Assembly (NCBI GenBank): GCA_017618075.1 | Contig: JAFZUY010000042.1 | Coordinates: 1-60,141 of the forward strand | DNA: 60,141 bases | Source: Lachnospiraceae bacterium | Lineage (GTDB): Bacteria; Bacillota; Clostridia; Lachnospirales; Lachnospiraceae | Reading direction: 5' to 3' | In this document: in pieces, positions 26,445-34,244 of the stretch | How positions within the stretch are numbered: position 1 is the stretch's first letter | Layout: each line of letters begins with the position of its first letter | The notes under the pieces: generated by a model | Databases searched by the model: none | Seen by the model: only the letters and a program-made list of their open reading frames with translations | Told to the model about the DNA's origin: nothing | Program-made: the position numbers and the translations under genes

Positions 26445-26497
26445 CCGATAAAAGAAAGAAAAATCACGAAAAATCTGAAAAAATTAAAAATTTATTC

Positions 26498-26526
26498 TTT
26501 ACAAATGTCAAAAAATAACTTATAAT
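26498..26526 (+). promoter_or_regulatory. promoter of the Tad pilus operon
   Basis: TTTACA (26498-26503), exactly 17 bases, then a perfect TATAAT (26521-26526). The start is near 26533, leaving a leader of about 108 bases before the first gene. Confidence 0.8.
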
Positions 26527-26542
26527 CATTTTCACCACTAAA

Positions 26543-26583
26543 AATTGAGACTCCTCAAATTGGGATAAATTCTCCCCAAATTT
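26543..26583 (+). promoter_or_regulatory. Tad operon leader with two overlapping, mutually exclusive hairpins
   Basis: AATTGAG (26543-26549) can pair with CTCAAATT (26554-26561). The second hairpin pairs AAATTGGG (26557-26564) with CCCAAATTT (26575-26583). The right arm of the first and the left arm of the second share 26557-26561, so only one can form at a time. No T-run follows, so this is not an ordinary terminator. Confidence 0.45.
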
Positions 26584-26640
26584 TCCTGATTTAAAATTAC
26601 AACTGAATATTGTTAAAAATCATGAAAGGAGTATAAAGAT

Positions 26641-27162
26641 ATTTTATTGATACTTTTTTTGATAGGCGCGACAGCGTTTGATTTTGGTACCGATAAAATC
26701 CCTAACTGGTACATTCTTTTAGCTTCATCGATTCTTCTAATACATAAAATCATTCAAGACAACGGGATTGTTTTTTTCGGTACTTTTCTCTCGATTTTAT
26801 TTCCCATTTTAGTTTTGTTTCCGCTTTTCGCACTCGGATTCTTCGGGGCAGCGGATGTAAAACTCTTTGGAATGCTCGGAATTTGTTTTTCTTTCAAAGA
26901 GGTTATGCTAGTTTTTACAATTTCACTTTTTGCAGGTCTTGTTATTGGCATAATAAAGGCCGTTAAATACAAATCTTTCGGCGAAAGATTTAAGTATTTA
27001 TTTAATTTTTCAAGAAACCTGCAGAGGAAAATTTTAATGAAGGAAGAAGGTATTTTTGATGAATCTTACATGGATACCATCGACAAGGAATTGTTGAAAA
27101 AGGGAAAGATTCATTATTCGTTGCCCATACTACTGGGGGTTATAGCAATAACTATATGTTAG
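26641..27162 (+). CDS. prepilin peptidase of the A24/CpaA type (first of two)
   Basis: About 173 residues, with 4-5 membrane segments in the N-terminal 115 residues and a charged tail. AFDFGTDKIPN near residues 13-23 holds the first catalytic Asp with the usual IPN, and FFGAADVKLFGMLG (about 76-89) the second, in a variant of GxGDxK. A24 aspartic peptidases cleave and methylate prepilins. The start is unusual: GGAG at 26628-26631 points to ATT at 26641, giving a hydrophobic Met-Leu-Leu-Ile start; TTG at 26647 is 15 bases from the site. An in-frame TGA at 26623 excludes anything longer. It is the first gene of the Tad operon; tadZ follows 10 bases later. Confidence 0.8.
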   Translation: MLLILFLIGATAFDFGTDKIPNWYILLASSILLIHKIIQDNGIVFFGTFLSILFPILVLFPLFALGFFGAADVKLFGMLGICFSFKEVMLVFTISLFAGLVIGIIKAVKYKSFGERFKYLFNFSRNLQRKILMKEEGIFDESYMDTIDKELLKKGKIHYSLPILLGVIAITIC

Positions 27163-27172
27163 GAGGATTTGT

Positions 27173-28147
27173 ATGAAGAAAAAGGTTCTAGGCTTATACG
27201 ACTCTAACATTACATACATGGAAAAACTCTATAAATATTTAGAGGATGACAGAAAAATAGGATTTTCAATTTGTGCTTTTACGAGCGAGGAAAAACTTAC
27301 AGACTTTTTAGAGAAGGAAAAGATAGATTATCTAATCGCTTCGGAAGACAGAATTAAGAAAATCAAAGGGGTAGGCAAAACAATATACATTTACGAAGAT
27401 GCACAGAATGACGGTATTTTCAGATACAGTCCCGGGGATGAGGTAGTCGACAGACTTATAGAAATCATCGGATCGGGCGAAGCAGAAATCTGTAATCCGA
27501 CAGCTTGTAAAACAAAGTATATTGGTATTTTTTCACCTGTAGCACGTTCTATGAAAACCTCATTTTGTACGGTACTTGGGCAAATGCTTGCAAAGAAATA
27601 CAGGGTATTGTACTTGAATTTCGAAAGTTTTTCGGGAATGTCGGTAAGTGAACAATTTGGAAGACGTGGGGACCTTTCAGATGTTCTTTACTATTTCAAA
27701 AATATCAGACAGGAATTCATATCGAAATTCAAAAACAGTATCGTTAGTTACAATGGGCTGGATATGATAAAACCTGCATATTATTATCTGGATTTGTCAT
27801 ATATTACGCCGGATATATGGGATGAATTTCTTTCAGAACTGTCAGCCATGAACGAATACGACTATATCATCATGGACTTATCGGACTATCTTCAGGGACT
27901 ATTCGATTCTTTTCTTTCCAGATGTTCCATAGTTTACACCATGACGGCGAACGATTCTCGGGCGCAAAGTAAAATCTTTCATTATGAACAGATTCTGAAT
28001 GAATATAACCACGAGGATATCCTGAAAAAAACAAAGAAATTTGTGATCCCGACGATTAAAAATCTGCCGGGTGAAATTGACAGGCTGCTGTATACGGAAC
28101 TGACGGACTACGTAAGGAAGGAAACCGCTTCGGAGTTTAAATGGTAA
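27173..28147 (+). CDS. tadZ: TadZ/CpaE-like pilus localisation ATPase
   Basis: A 324-residue protein with a receiver-like N-terminal domain (about 1-110, no clear phosphorylation Asp set) and a ParA/MinD-like domain. The P-loop region reads YIGIFSPVARSMKTSFCTVL (about 118-137): the Lys-Thr is kept, but the usual glycine before it is Met, so this deviant Walker A is further degraded. VLYLNFESFSGMS and YDYIIMDLSDYLQG supply the next strands. TadZ proteins place the Tad machinery at the pole or a fixed site and bind ATP weakly. It sits between a prepilin peptidase and tadA, with AGGAGG upstream. Confidence 0.82.
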   Translation: MKKKVLGLYDSNITYMEKLYKYLEDDRKIGFSICAFTSEEKLTDFLEKEKIDYLIASEDRIKKIKGVGKTIYIYEDAQNDGIFRYSPGDEVVDRLIEIIGSGEAEICNPTACKTKYIGIFSPVARSMKTSFCTVLGQMLAKKYRVLYLNFESFSGMSVSEQFGRRGDLSDVLYYFKNIRQEFISKFKNSIVSYNGLDMIKPAYYYLDLSYITPDIWDEFLSELSAMNEYDYIIMDLSDYLQGLFDSFLSRCSIVYTMTANDSRAQSKIFHYEQILNEYNHEDILKKTKKFVIPTIKNLPGEIDRLLYTELTDYVRKETASEFKW

Positions 28148-28162
28148 TAGACGGAGGTAAAA

Positions 28163-29374
28163 ATGATTGATGGGAAAGAGACCGAAAGGCTTATTGCCAT
28201 TGTACGAAGTGAGATAGATCTTTCATCGAACCCAAGTGAAGACGAAGTCAAGGTTCTTATAGCGCAAACGGTCTATAGGGAAACATTTGAAAATAATTGT
28301 TCTTATAAAGACAGAGACATTTTGGTAAAAATCATATTTGATTCCATCAGGAAACTGGATATTCTTCAGGAACTCATAGAAGATGAGGAAATCTCGGAAA
28401 TAATGGTAAACGGATATGACAGAATATTTGTCGAAAAAAAGGGAAGTATTTTTGAGTGGCCCAAAAAGTTTGCATCAAAAGAAAAGCTTGATGACGTAAT
28501 ACAGCAAATAGTATCCTCCTGCAATAGGGCCGTGAATGAAAGCGAGCCCATTGTAGATGCCAGGCTGCCCGGTGGAGAGAGAGTGAATGTTGTTCTCTCT
28601 CCGCCGGCGGTCATTGGTCCGATAATGACAATCAGACGTTTTCCAAAAGAAGTATTTACGATGGAAAAACTGGTGGAAAACGGAAGCATCAGCACAGAAG
28701 CTGCAGAGTTTTTAAAAGCTGCTGTCAAATCGGGATATAACTGTTTTGTATCTGGAGGGACATCCAGCGGAAAAACAACTCTTTTAAATGTTTTATCCGA
28801 GTTTATTCCCAAAGGGGAAAGAGTGATAACCATCGAAGATTCTGCAGAACTTCAGATAAATTCGGTGGAGAATCTGGTAAGACTGGAAACTCGAAATTCA
28901 AATTCTTCGGGATGTGAGGCGATTACCATTAAAGATTTGATTAAAACCGCCCTCAGAATGAGACCTGACTGGGTAATAGTCGGAGAGGTCCGAGGAGCGG
29001 AAGTGGCAGATATGCTTCAGGCAATGAATACGGGGCATTTCAGTATGTCGACGGGACATGCCAACAGCTCCAAAGATATGATTACACGACTTGAAGCGAT
29101 GTATCTTCAGAATGCGGAAATACCTCTTGAATCCATTAGGCGACAAATTGCCTCAGGGATAGACATTATGATTCATCTTGAAAGAGGAGAGAATGGAATA
29201 AGAAGGGTTACGGAAATAAGTGAAGTTACATTTGATGAAGACAAAAGCATTGTTTTAAGGAAAATATTTGATACAGAATTTACAGGTTCAAAGTATGTAT
29301 TAAATAAAGTCGGAGAACTCAAGGATACTTACAAAATGGAAAAAAGAAATGAGATACGACAAATACAAACTTAG
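28163..29374 (+). CDS. tadA: Tad pilus secretion ATPase (TadA/CpaF)
   Basis: A 403-residue type II/IV secretion ATPase. The N-terminal domain (about 1-150) includes ISEIMVNGYDRIFVEKKG; the ATPase core has Walker A FVSGGTSSGKTTLLNVLS (about 195-212), the Asp box with ITIEDSAELQI (about 222-232), Walker B-like DWVIVGEVRGAE (about 270-281), and the His box STGHANSSKDMITRLEAMYL (about 298-317). It powers both assembly and retraction in Tad systems. GGAGG precedes the start, and its 3' end overlaps tadB by 26 bases, so expression is tightly linked. Confidence 0.95.
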   Translation: MIDGKETERLIAIVRSEIDLSSNPSEDEVKVLIAQTVYRETFENNCSYKDRDILVKIIFDSIRKLDILQELIEDEEISEIMVNGYDRIFVEKKGSIFEWPKKFASKEKLDDVIQQIVSSCNRAVNESEPIVDARLPGGERVNVVLSPPAVIGPIMTIRRFPKEVFTMEKLVENGSISTEAAEFLKAAVKSGYNCFVSGGTSSGKTTLLNVLSEFIPKGERVITIEDSAELQINSVENLVRLETRNSNSSGCEAITIKDLIKTALRMRPDWVIVGEVRGAEVADMLQAMNTGHFSMSTGHANSSKDMITRLEAMYLQNAEIPLESIRRQIASGIDIMIHLERGENGIRRVTEISEVTFDEDKSIVLRKIFDTEFTGSKYVLNKVGELKDTYKMEKRNEIRQIQT

Positions 29375-30086
29375 TTTAAAAGAATTATTATCAGGTATTT
29401 TAATCTGGGCAGCGGCCTCTGTTATTCTTTCATATTTCTTTTACAGATCTTTTATTGCGATTTTTATAATATTTCTTTTCTTTCCTGTATTTCTGATATT
29501 TGTAAAAAAATATCTTTTGGAAAAAAGAAAATGGAAAATGACACTGGAGTTTAAGGAAATGATACGTATAATCGCCGTTAATCTGCAGGCGGGCAGTTCT
29601 GCAGAAAATGCCTTCAGAAGCGCATATCGGGAAATAAGATATATGTTTGGCGAAAAATCTTTTATGACAAAGGAATGCGAATTCATTGTCAGGGGGCTTG
29701 AGAATAACCTCGTTTTGGAAAATCTTTTGGCTTCTTTTGGGGAACGAAGCTGTATTGAGGAAATAAAAGAATTTTCCGAGGTTTTCTCCATCGCCAAACG
29801 AAGCGGAGGAAATTTAAAAGAGATTATAGCTGATACAACAGATGTTATAGATACAAAGATAGAGATGAAAAGGGAGTTTAGGACATTAATTTCTTCTAAA
29901 AGATTTGAACACAGACTTATGTGCATCATTCCGTTCGTTATTCTTGGCTACATAGGAACGACAAGCCCGGGATATTTTGACAATCTGTATGGGAATATGC
30001 GTGGAGTTGTAATTATGACAGCCTGCCTTTTTGTATATTTAGGAGCTTTCTTATGGGGAGAAAAAATAGCGGACATAAAAGCATAA
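29349..30086 (+). CDS. tadB: TadB-like inner membrane platform protein
   Basis: A 245-residue protein with two membrane segments at the start (about 13-50), a cytoplasmic T2SSF domain (about 55-185) and two segments at the end (about 194-240). FKEMIRIIAVNLQAGSSAEN (about 65-84) and FSEVFSIAKRSGGNLKEII (about 139-157) are the two characteristic helices of the type II secretion F fold. It should form the membrane platform with the next protein and contact TadA. It overlaps tadA by 26 bases and the next gene by 34 bases. Confidence 0.9.
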   Translation: MRYDKYKLSLKELLSGILIWAAASVILSYFFYRSFIAIFIIFLFFPVFLIFVKKYLLEKRKWKMTLEFKEMIRIIAVNLQAGSSAENAFRSAYREIRYMFGEKSFMTKECEFIVRGLENNLVLENLLASFGERSCIEEIKEFSEVFSIAKRSGGNLKEIIADTTDVIDTKIEMKREFRTLISSKRFEHRLMCIIPFVILGYIGTTSPGYFDNLYGNMRGVVIMTACLFVYLGAFLWGEKIADIKA

Positions 30087-31276
30087 ATAAAAAGAATATA
30101 AAAACAGCAGGAATTGTAATTCTTTTAGGAGTGTTTTTAACAATCGTTCTTTTGTTAAAAAGCGGGAGAGATACGACTGATACAGATGTTCTTATCAGAG
30201 AAGAAAACGGTAAAAACCAAAATATCAGACTTGTGGCAGAAAGTGAATACGGGGAAGAAGATATCGAAATAGAACTTCTTTCAAGAACTTATTCTGAAAC
30301 TGAAATCGAAAATATGAAAACAGATTTCCTGGATGAATTAAGATTCAGCATTCTTTCCGAAAACGGTTCTTTTGAAGAGATATACGAAAATCTGTCATTT
30401 CCGGAAGCAGTGGAAGGTTATCCTTTTACATTAAGTTACAGAGTCAGGCCCAGGGGAATATTGGATTCGTCGGGAGCGATAATAAACGATGTTGACGAGG
30501 AAACACCGATAGAACTGGAAATAACATATTCGCTGGATAATTTTGAAGAAAAGGAAATTATAGAAGGAATTATACTGCCGCAACAAAAGAGTGAGGAAGA
30601 ATTATTTGCGAAGAAGCTCAGAGATTATATCGAAGGAGAAAATGAAAATAACCGAAACAGCAAAACCATTATTCTTCCGACACAAATAAACGGTGTAAAC
30701 GTTAAATGGAGTAAAAAGAAGAGTTCAAAAGTCCCGGCAATTATTGTTTTAACAGTAGTATGTGCCGGTTTTGTGCTTTTTAAGGACCGAATTTTATCCG
30801 GAGAAAATGAGAAAAAAAGGAGAGAAAAAATAATCCTGGAGTATCCGGATTTTGCGGTCAAATATGCTTTATTAAACGAAGCGGGTCTTACGCACAGGCA
30901 GATTGTGGATAGGCTTGGCTCGGAATATGAAAAAAAGAAAAAAGACAGTCCGATCTACGAGGAAATATATAAAGTCAGTATTGATGTGAAAGGAGGAGTA
31001 CCTTTAACGGATGCTCTGGAAAGCATGTCAAAAAACTGCGGAGTAAGAGAAATTACATTTTTTGTCGGGCTGATAAACAGAAACATAAAAAAGGGTGGCA
31101 GAGAAATATCTGCCGAATTAAGAAAAGCGGCGGATGAGAGCAGTAGCGAAAAAAGAGAGAAGATACGAAGAAAAGCCGAAACTGCCGGAACAAGACTTTT
31201 AATACCGATGGTTTTTCTTTTAATAATAGTGTTTGCATTGATTATGATTCCGGCATTCGATAGTTTTTCGTTCTAA
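30053..31276 (+). CDS. tadC: TadC-like platform protein with an extracytoplasmic N-terminal extension
   Basis: A 407-residue protein. A first membrane segment (about 18-36) is followed by about 190 hydrophilic residues that must lie outside the cell if the rest is cytoplasmic. A second segment (about 226-242) follows, then a cytoplasmic helical domain with EYPDFAVKYALLNEAGLTHR (about 263-282), the pattern of the TadC/T2SSF fold, and a last segment (about 381-400). The outer part has two sections; the second, ILPTQINGVNVKWSKK, resembles atrophied Ig-like (aBig_2) repeats, from memory. Ordinary TadC proteins have no such ectodomain. It may bridge the platform to the pilus or cell wall. It overlaps tadB by 34 bases. 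Confidence 0.75.
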   Translation: MGRKNSGHKSINKKNIKTAGIVILLGVFLTIVLLLKSGRDTTDTDVLIREENGKNQNIRLVAESEYGEEDIEIELLSRTYSETEIENMKTDFLDELRFSILSENGSFEEIYENLSFPEAVEGYPFTLSYRVRPRGILDSSGAIINDVDEETPIELEITYSLDNFEEKEIIEGIILPQQKSEEELFAKKLRDYIEGENENNRNSKTIILPTQINGVNVKWSKKKSSKVPAIIVLTVVCAGFVLFKDRILSGENEKKRREKIILEYPDFAVKYALLNEAGLTHRQIVDRLGSEYEKKKKDSPIYEEIYKVSIDVKGGVPLTDALESMSKNCGVREITFFVGLINRNIKKGGREISAELRKAADESSSEKREKIRRKAETAGTRLLIPMVFLLIIVFALIMIPAFDSFSF

Positions 31277-31299
31277 AAAATGCGAAAGGAGGAAAAACA

Positions 31300-31482
31300 A
31301 TGAAATCTGCACTTGGACTTATAAAAAGATTTGCATATGATGAGACCGGATTAAGTACTGTCGAAGTAATTCTGATTTTGGTTGTACTGGTAACGTTGGT
31401 AATTATTTTCAGAGAAGAGATGATTGATATTGTTGAAGATGTTTTTAAAGCAATTACAGATAAAATTAAAAAAATCACATAG
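31300..31482 (+). CDS. flp: Flp-type major pilin (class IVb prepilin)
   Basis: A 60-residue prepilin, the expected major subunit. The cleavage motif lies at ETG/LSTVEVILILVVLVTLVI, with Gly at -1 and Glu at +5 of the mature protein, followed by a hydrophobic helix and a short charged tail (about 40-60). The length is typical for Flp1-family pilins of Firmicutes. It has a strong AAGGAGG ribosome site, the best in the operon, which fits a highly made subunit. Its 3' end overlaps the start of the next gene. Confidence 0.9.
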   Translation: MKSALGLIKRFAYDETGLSTVEVILILVVLVTLVIIFREEMIDIVEDVFKAITDKIKKIT

Positions 31483-32920
31483 CACCGATGGTGAAATATC
31501 GATATATCTCAGTCTTGTATTTACGCTGATAATATCATTACTTTTAACAGTCATATCAGCAGCGAGAGGGGCAGCACTCCAGGTGTTGTATGAATGTGCC
31601 GTGGAGAGTGCGCTTCTCTCGGTTTTTGGAGAATACAACCAGGAACTGTTGGACAGATATGATGTGTTTTTTATCGATTTATCGTATCTTTCGAACAGTC
31701 CGGATCCTCAAAATCTTGAAATAAAACTGAATGAGTATTTTGAAGATAATTTTCATCCCGAAAACGGAACGTCTTTATTGTTTTATTCGGATTTTCTTGA
31801 TGTTACAAATACTTATGTTTCTTTAACCGAATATGAACTTGCAACGGACAGTTATGGAGAACCTTTTAAGAAACAGGTTGTTGAATATATGTCCAATCTG
31901 GTTGGCGTAAATGATGTAAAAGATATGACAAATCTTATCAGTGTATGGGATTCATACAGTCTTGATACGGAAAAGTTTCCCGAGATGCAGGAAAAAGCAG
32001 TCGAGAGCTTTACTTCATCAGATGAGGACAACTGGGAACAGACGGTAATAAAGGATAAATTCAGAACATTTATTATGTATGATGAGCATGCGCTAATCTT
32101 GATGGGAATGGATTTTTTTAAACTCTCCTTTGAAACAATTTCCGTATCGGACACACTCCTTCATCGGGATAAAGAAAAAGGAATCGGCGATATGAGAGAG
32201 TATGATTTTGATCCGACCGAGAACATCTTTTTTATTGAGTACATAATGAGCAAAATGGGGAATTATCTTGACCAAAGAGAAGATACGAAGCTCAAGTACG
32301 AAGCAGAATATATCGTCTTTGGGCAGGGAGCGGACATTATGAATATGGAATGTATGGTTCAGAACTTGTTTAATGTAAGAGCACTGGAGGATTACATTTC
32401 TTTAAATCTTGCTACCGATAAAGTGGATGCGGTCAGGCCGATAGGAGAAGTGCTTGAGCCTGTTACTGAAATACCGGAACCTGTCATTACTCAGACAATT
32501 TTGCTTATATGGGCGATGGCGGAAGCGGTAACTGATGTCAGAGAATTAATAAAAGGAGAGAGAGTTCCTCTAATTAAGACATCAGAACAGATAAATGTAA
32601 GTATAGAAGGACTAATTAATCTTATCGGGGAAGAAGTTGAACTTGACGGTGAAGTTACGGAAGCACCTGTCAGTGAAAACGGAATTCCAAATATAACTGT
32701 AGGGTATTCGGATTATTTACGAGTTTTTTTGTATGCACTTCCTTCGGTGTTTAAGGTATACCGGACGATGGATATGATTGAACAGGATTTGAGGATATCC
32801 GGAAAGGGAAATGAGTTTTTCAGATTTGATGTATGTGCAGATAAAGTTAAGGCTGTATTCAGCGTTGAGACGGGATTTGACTATCGGTTTGTCAGTGAAA
32901 AAAAGTATTCATATTTCTAA
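31439..32920 (+). CDS. Tad-associated pseudopilin-like protein (DUF5702 type)
   Basis: About 493 residues. A short basic start is followed by DGEISIYLSLVFTLIISLLL, a prepilin-like segment with Gly at -1 but Tyr instead of Glu at +5, and then a long acidic extracytoplasmic part. This matches, from memory, DUF5702 proteins found in Firmicute Tad loci, where their role is unknown. The start is uncertain: ATG 31439 or TTG 31424, both inside the flp gene and without a strong ribosome site, so translation is probably coupled. The Glu-to-Tyr change leaves it unclear whether prepilin peptidase processes it. Confidence 0.72.
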   Translation: MFLKQLQIKLKKSHSTDGEISIYLSLVFTLIISLLLTVISAARGAALQVLYECAVESALLSVFGEYNQELLDRYDVFFIDLSYLSNSPDPQNLEIKLNEYFEDNFHPENGTSLLFYSDFLDVTNTYVSLTEYELATDSYGEPFKKQVVEYMSNLVGVNDVKDMTNLISVWDSYSLDTEKFPEMQEKAVESFTSSDEDNWEQTVIKDKFRTFIMYDEHALILMGMDFFKLSFETISVSDTLLHRDKEKGIGDMREYDFDPTENIFFIEYIMSKMGNYLDQREDTKLKYEAEYIVFGQGADIMNMECMVQNLFNVRALEDYISLNLATDKVDAVRPIGEVLEPVTEIPEPVITQTILLIWAMAEAVTDVRELIKGERVPLIKTSEQINVSIEGLINLIGEEVELDGEVTEAPVSENGIPNITVGYSDYLRVFLYALPSVFKVYRTMDMIEQDLRISGKGNEFFRFDVCADKVKAVFSVETGFDYRFVSEKKYSYF

Positions 32921-32950
32921 TCATAAAAGAAATTCTGGGAGGAAGGACGG

Positions 32951-33817
32951 ATGAAAAAAACAAAAGGCAGTCTGACACTTGAAGCAGCAATTGTTTTACC
33001 GATTTTTTTAAGTCTGGCAATTTCTCTTATATCTGTTTTGGAAATGATGAATCTTTATGCGAGGGTGGAATTTGCTTTGCATGAGACGGCGAGGGAAATA
33101 TCACTAATGGTATATCCCGCAAATTATGTGAAGACCTTCGGAGAAGAATTTCTTGACGAAGATTATGAAATTGAACTGCCTGACGCGAATATCCTAAACC
33201 CTCTAGTATCCGAAACGCTTGTGCGAGCGATGTTTACTGACAATTTCGGATATAAAAATCTGAACAATTCCCTGATAAAAAACGGCGAAGCGGGAATCTT
33301 CTTTTTCAGAAGTGACATTATAAACGAAAAAGGCGACATAGATCTGATAGTAACCTATAAGGTCGAGCCGCTTTTTAATATGTTCGGTCTGGGCAGAATG
33401 ACATTTTGTAACAGGGTAAAAATGCATTCATGGACAGGATATACAAAAGAAAAACGTGAAGAAGATGAGTATGTTTATATAACGGATAACGCAAGCGTTT
33501 ATCACACAAGAAGAGACTGCACACATCTTTGTCTGACTATAAATTCCGTTACGATATCGGAACTGGAAAAAAGCAGAAATAAAGACGGTAAAATCTATAA
33601 GGCATGCAAAAAATGCGGAAGCGATGAAAACGGATCGGGGTATTTTTATATCACTCCTTATGGGGAGGTATACCATACAAGACTTTCGTGCAGCGGGTTA
33701 AAAAGAACCATATATAAAGTCGGGCTTTCCGAAGTCACAGGACTTGGTGAATGTGAAAGATGTAGGAATTATAAAGAAGGTGAAATCATAGAAAAGGGAG
33801 AAAATGGATCCGATTAA
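32951..33817 (+). CDS. tadE: TadE-like pseudopilin with a duplicated Cys/His domain
   Basis: A 288-residue protein. KGSLTLEAAIVLPIFLSLAI (residues 5-24) is a prepilin-type segment with Gly at -1 and Glu at +5, the TadE start. After a beta-rich middle come two copies of a small domain: YVYITDNASVYHTRRDCTHL with CKKC (about 173-222), and GYFYITPYGEVYHTRLSCSG with CERC (about 228-275). Each has the order VYHTR-x2-C ... CxxC, four possible metal ligands. It starts after GGAGG and overlaps the second prepilin peptidase gene by 14 bases. Confidence 0.8.
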   Translation: MKKTKGSLTLEAAIVLPIFLSLAISLISVLEMMNLYARVEFALHETAREISLMVYPANYVKTFGEEFLDEDYEIELPDANILNPLVSETLVRAMFTDNFGYKNLNNSLIKNGEAGIFFFRSDIINEKGDIDLIVTYKVEPLFNMFGLGRMTFCNRVKMHSWTGYTKEKREEDEYVYITDNASVYHTRRDCTHLCLTINSVTISELEKSRNKDGKIYKACKKCGSDENGSGYFYITPYGEVYHTRLSCSGLKRTIYKVGLSEVTGLGECERCRNYKEGEIIEKGENGSD

Positions 33818-34244
33818 AAGCGTAAGGTTTGTTCTTGTTTTTATTGTGCTTGTTATTGAAGCAGTAAAAGATTTTAGGAAAAAAGAAGTGGATATTCCGG
33901 TTTTAGGGATTTTGGTCGTAGCAGCCATGGTTATGATTTTTTTAGGAAAAGATATTTCTGTATCAAATGCAATAATCGGGCTTGCGGAAGGTTTATTGCT
34001 GATTCTTGTTTCCGTTATGACAAAAGGCCAGATTGGAATGGGAGACGGGATACTGCTTGCGGCGTGTGGTCTTATGCTTGGAGGGAAGGATAATATGGTA
34101 ATGTTCTTCTTTGCGTGCTTAAGCAGCGCAATTGTTTCGGTTTTGATAATGATAATAAAGAAAGCAGATAAAAAGACAACGATTCCGTTTGTTCCTTTTA
34201 TGATCCCGGGGTTTCTGATTATGGTTTTGTTGTCGCTTGGATGA
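33804..34244 (+). CDS. second prepilin peptidase (A24/TadV type)
   Basis: A 146-residue, almost wholly membrane-embedded protein. EAVKDFRKKEVDIPVLGILV (about 15-34) has the first catalytic Asp, and GQIGMGDGILLAACGLMLG (about 75-93) has the canonical GxGDG second Asp. It is shorter than the first peptidase in this operon and keeps the consensus motif better. A24 enzymes process prepilins with the Gly/Glu+5 motif, of which three more are encoded around it. The start lies in the end of tadE and the stop overlaps the next start (ATGA). Confidence 0.88.
   Translation: MDPIKSVRFVLVFIVLVIEAVKDFRKKEVDIPVLGILVVAAMVMIFLGKDISVSNAIIGLAEGLLLILVSVMTKGQIGMGDGILLAACGLMLGGKDNMVMFFFACLSSAIVSVLIMIIKKADKKTTIPFVPFMIPGFLIMVLLSLG

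Noticed and set aside
30053-31276. A frameshift joining a separate secreted protein gene to tadC
   Set aside because: The frame is open throughout, the membrane segment at about 226-242 joins both parts sensibly, and no ribosome site marks a second start; a fusion is the simpler reading.
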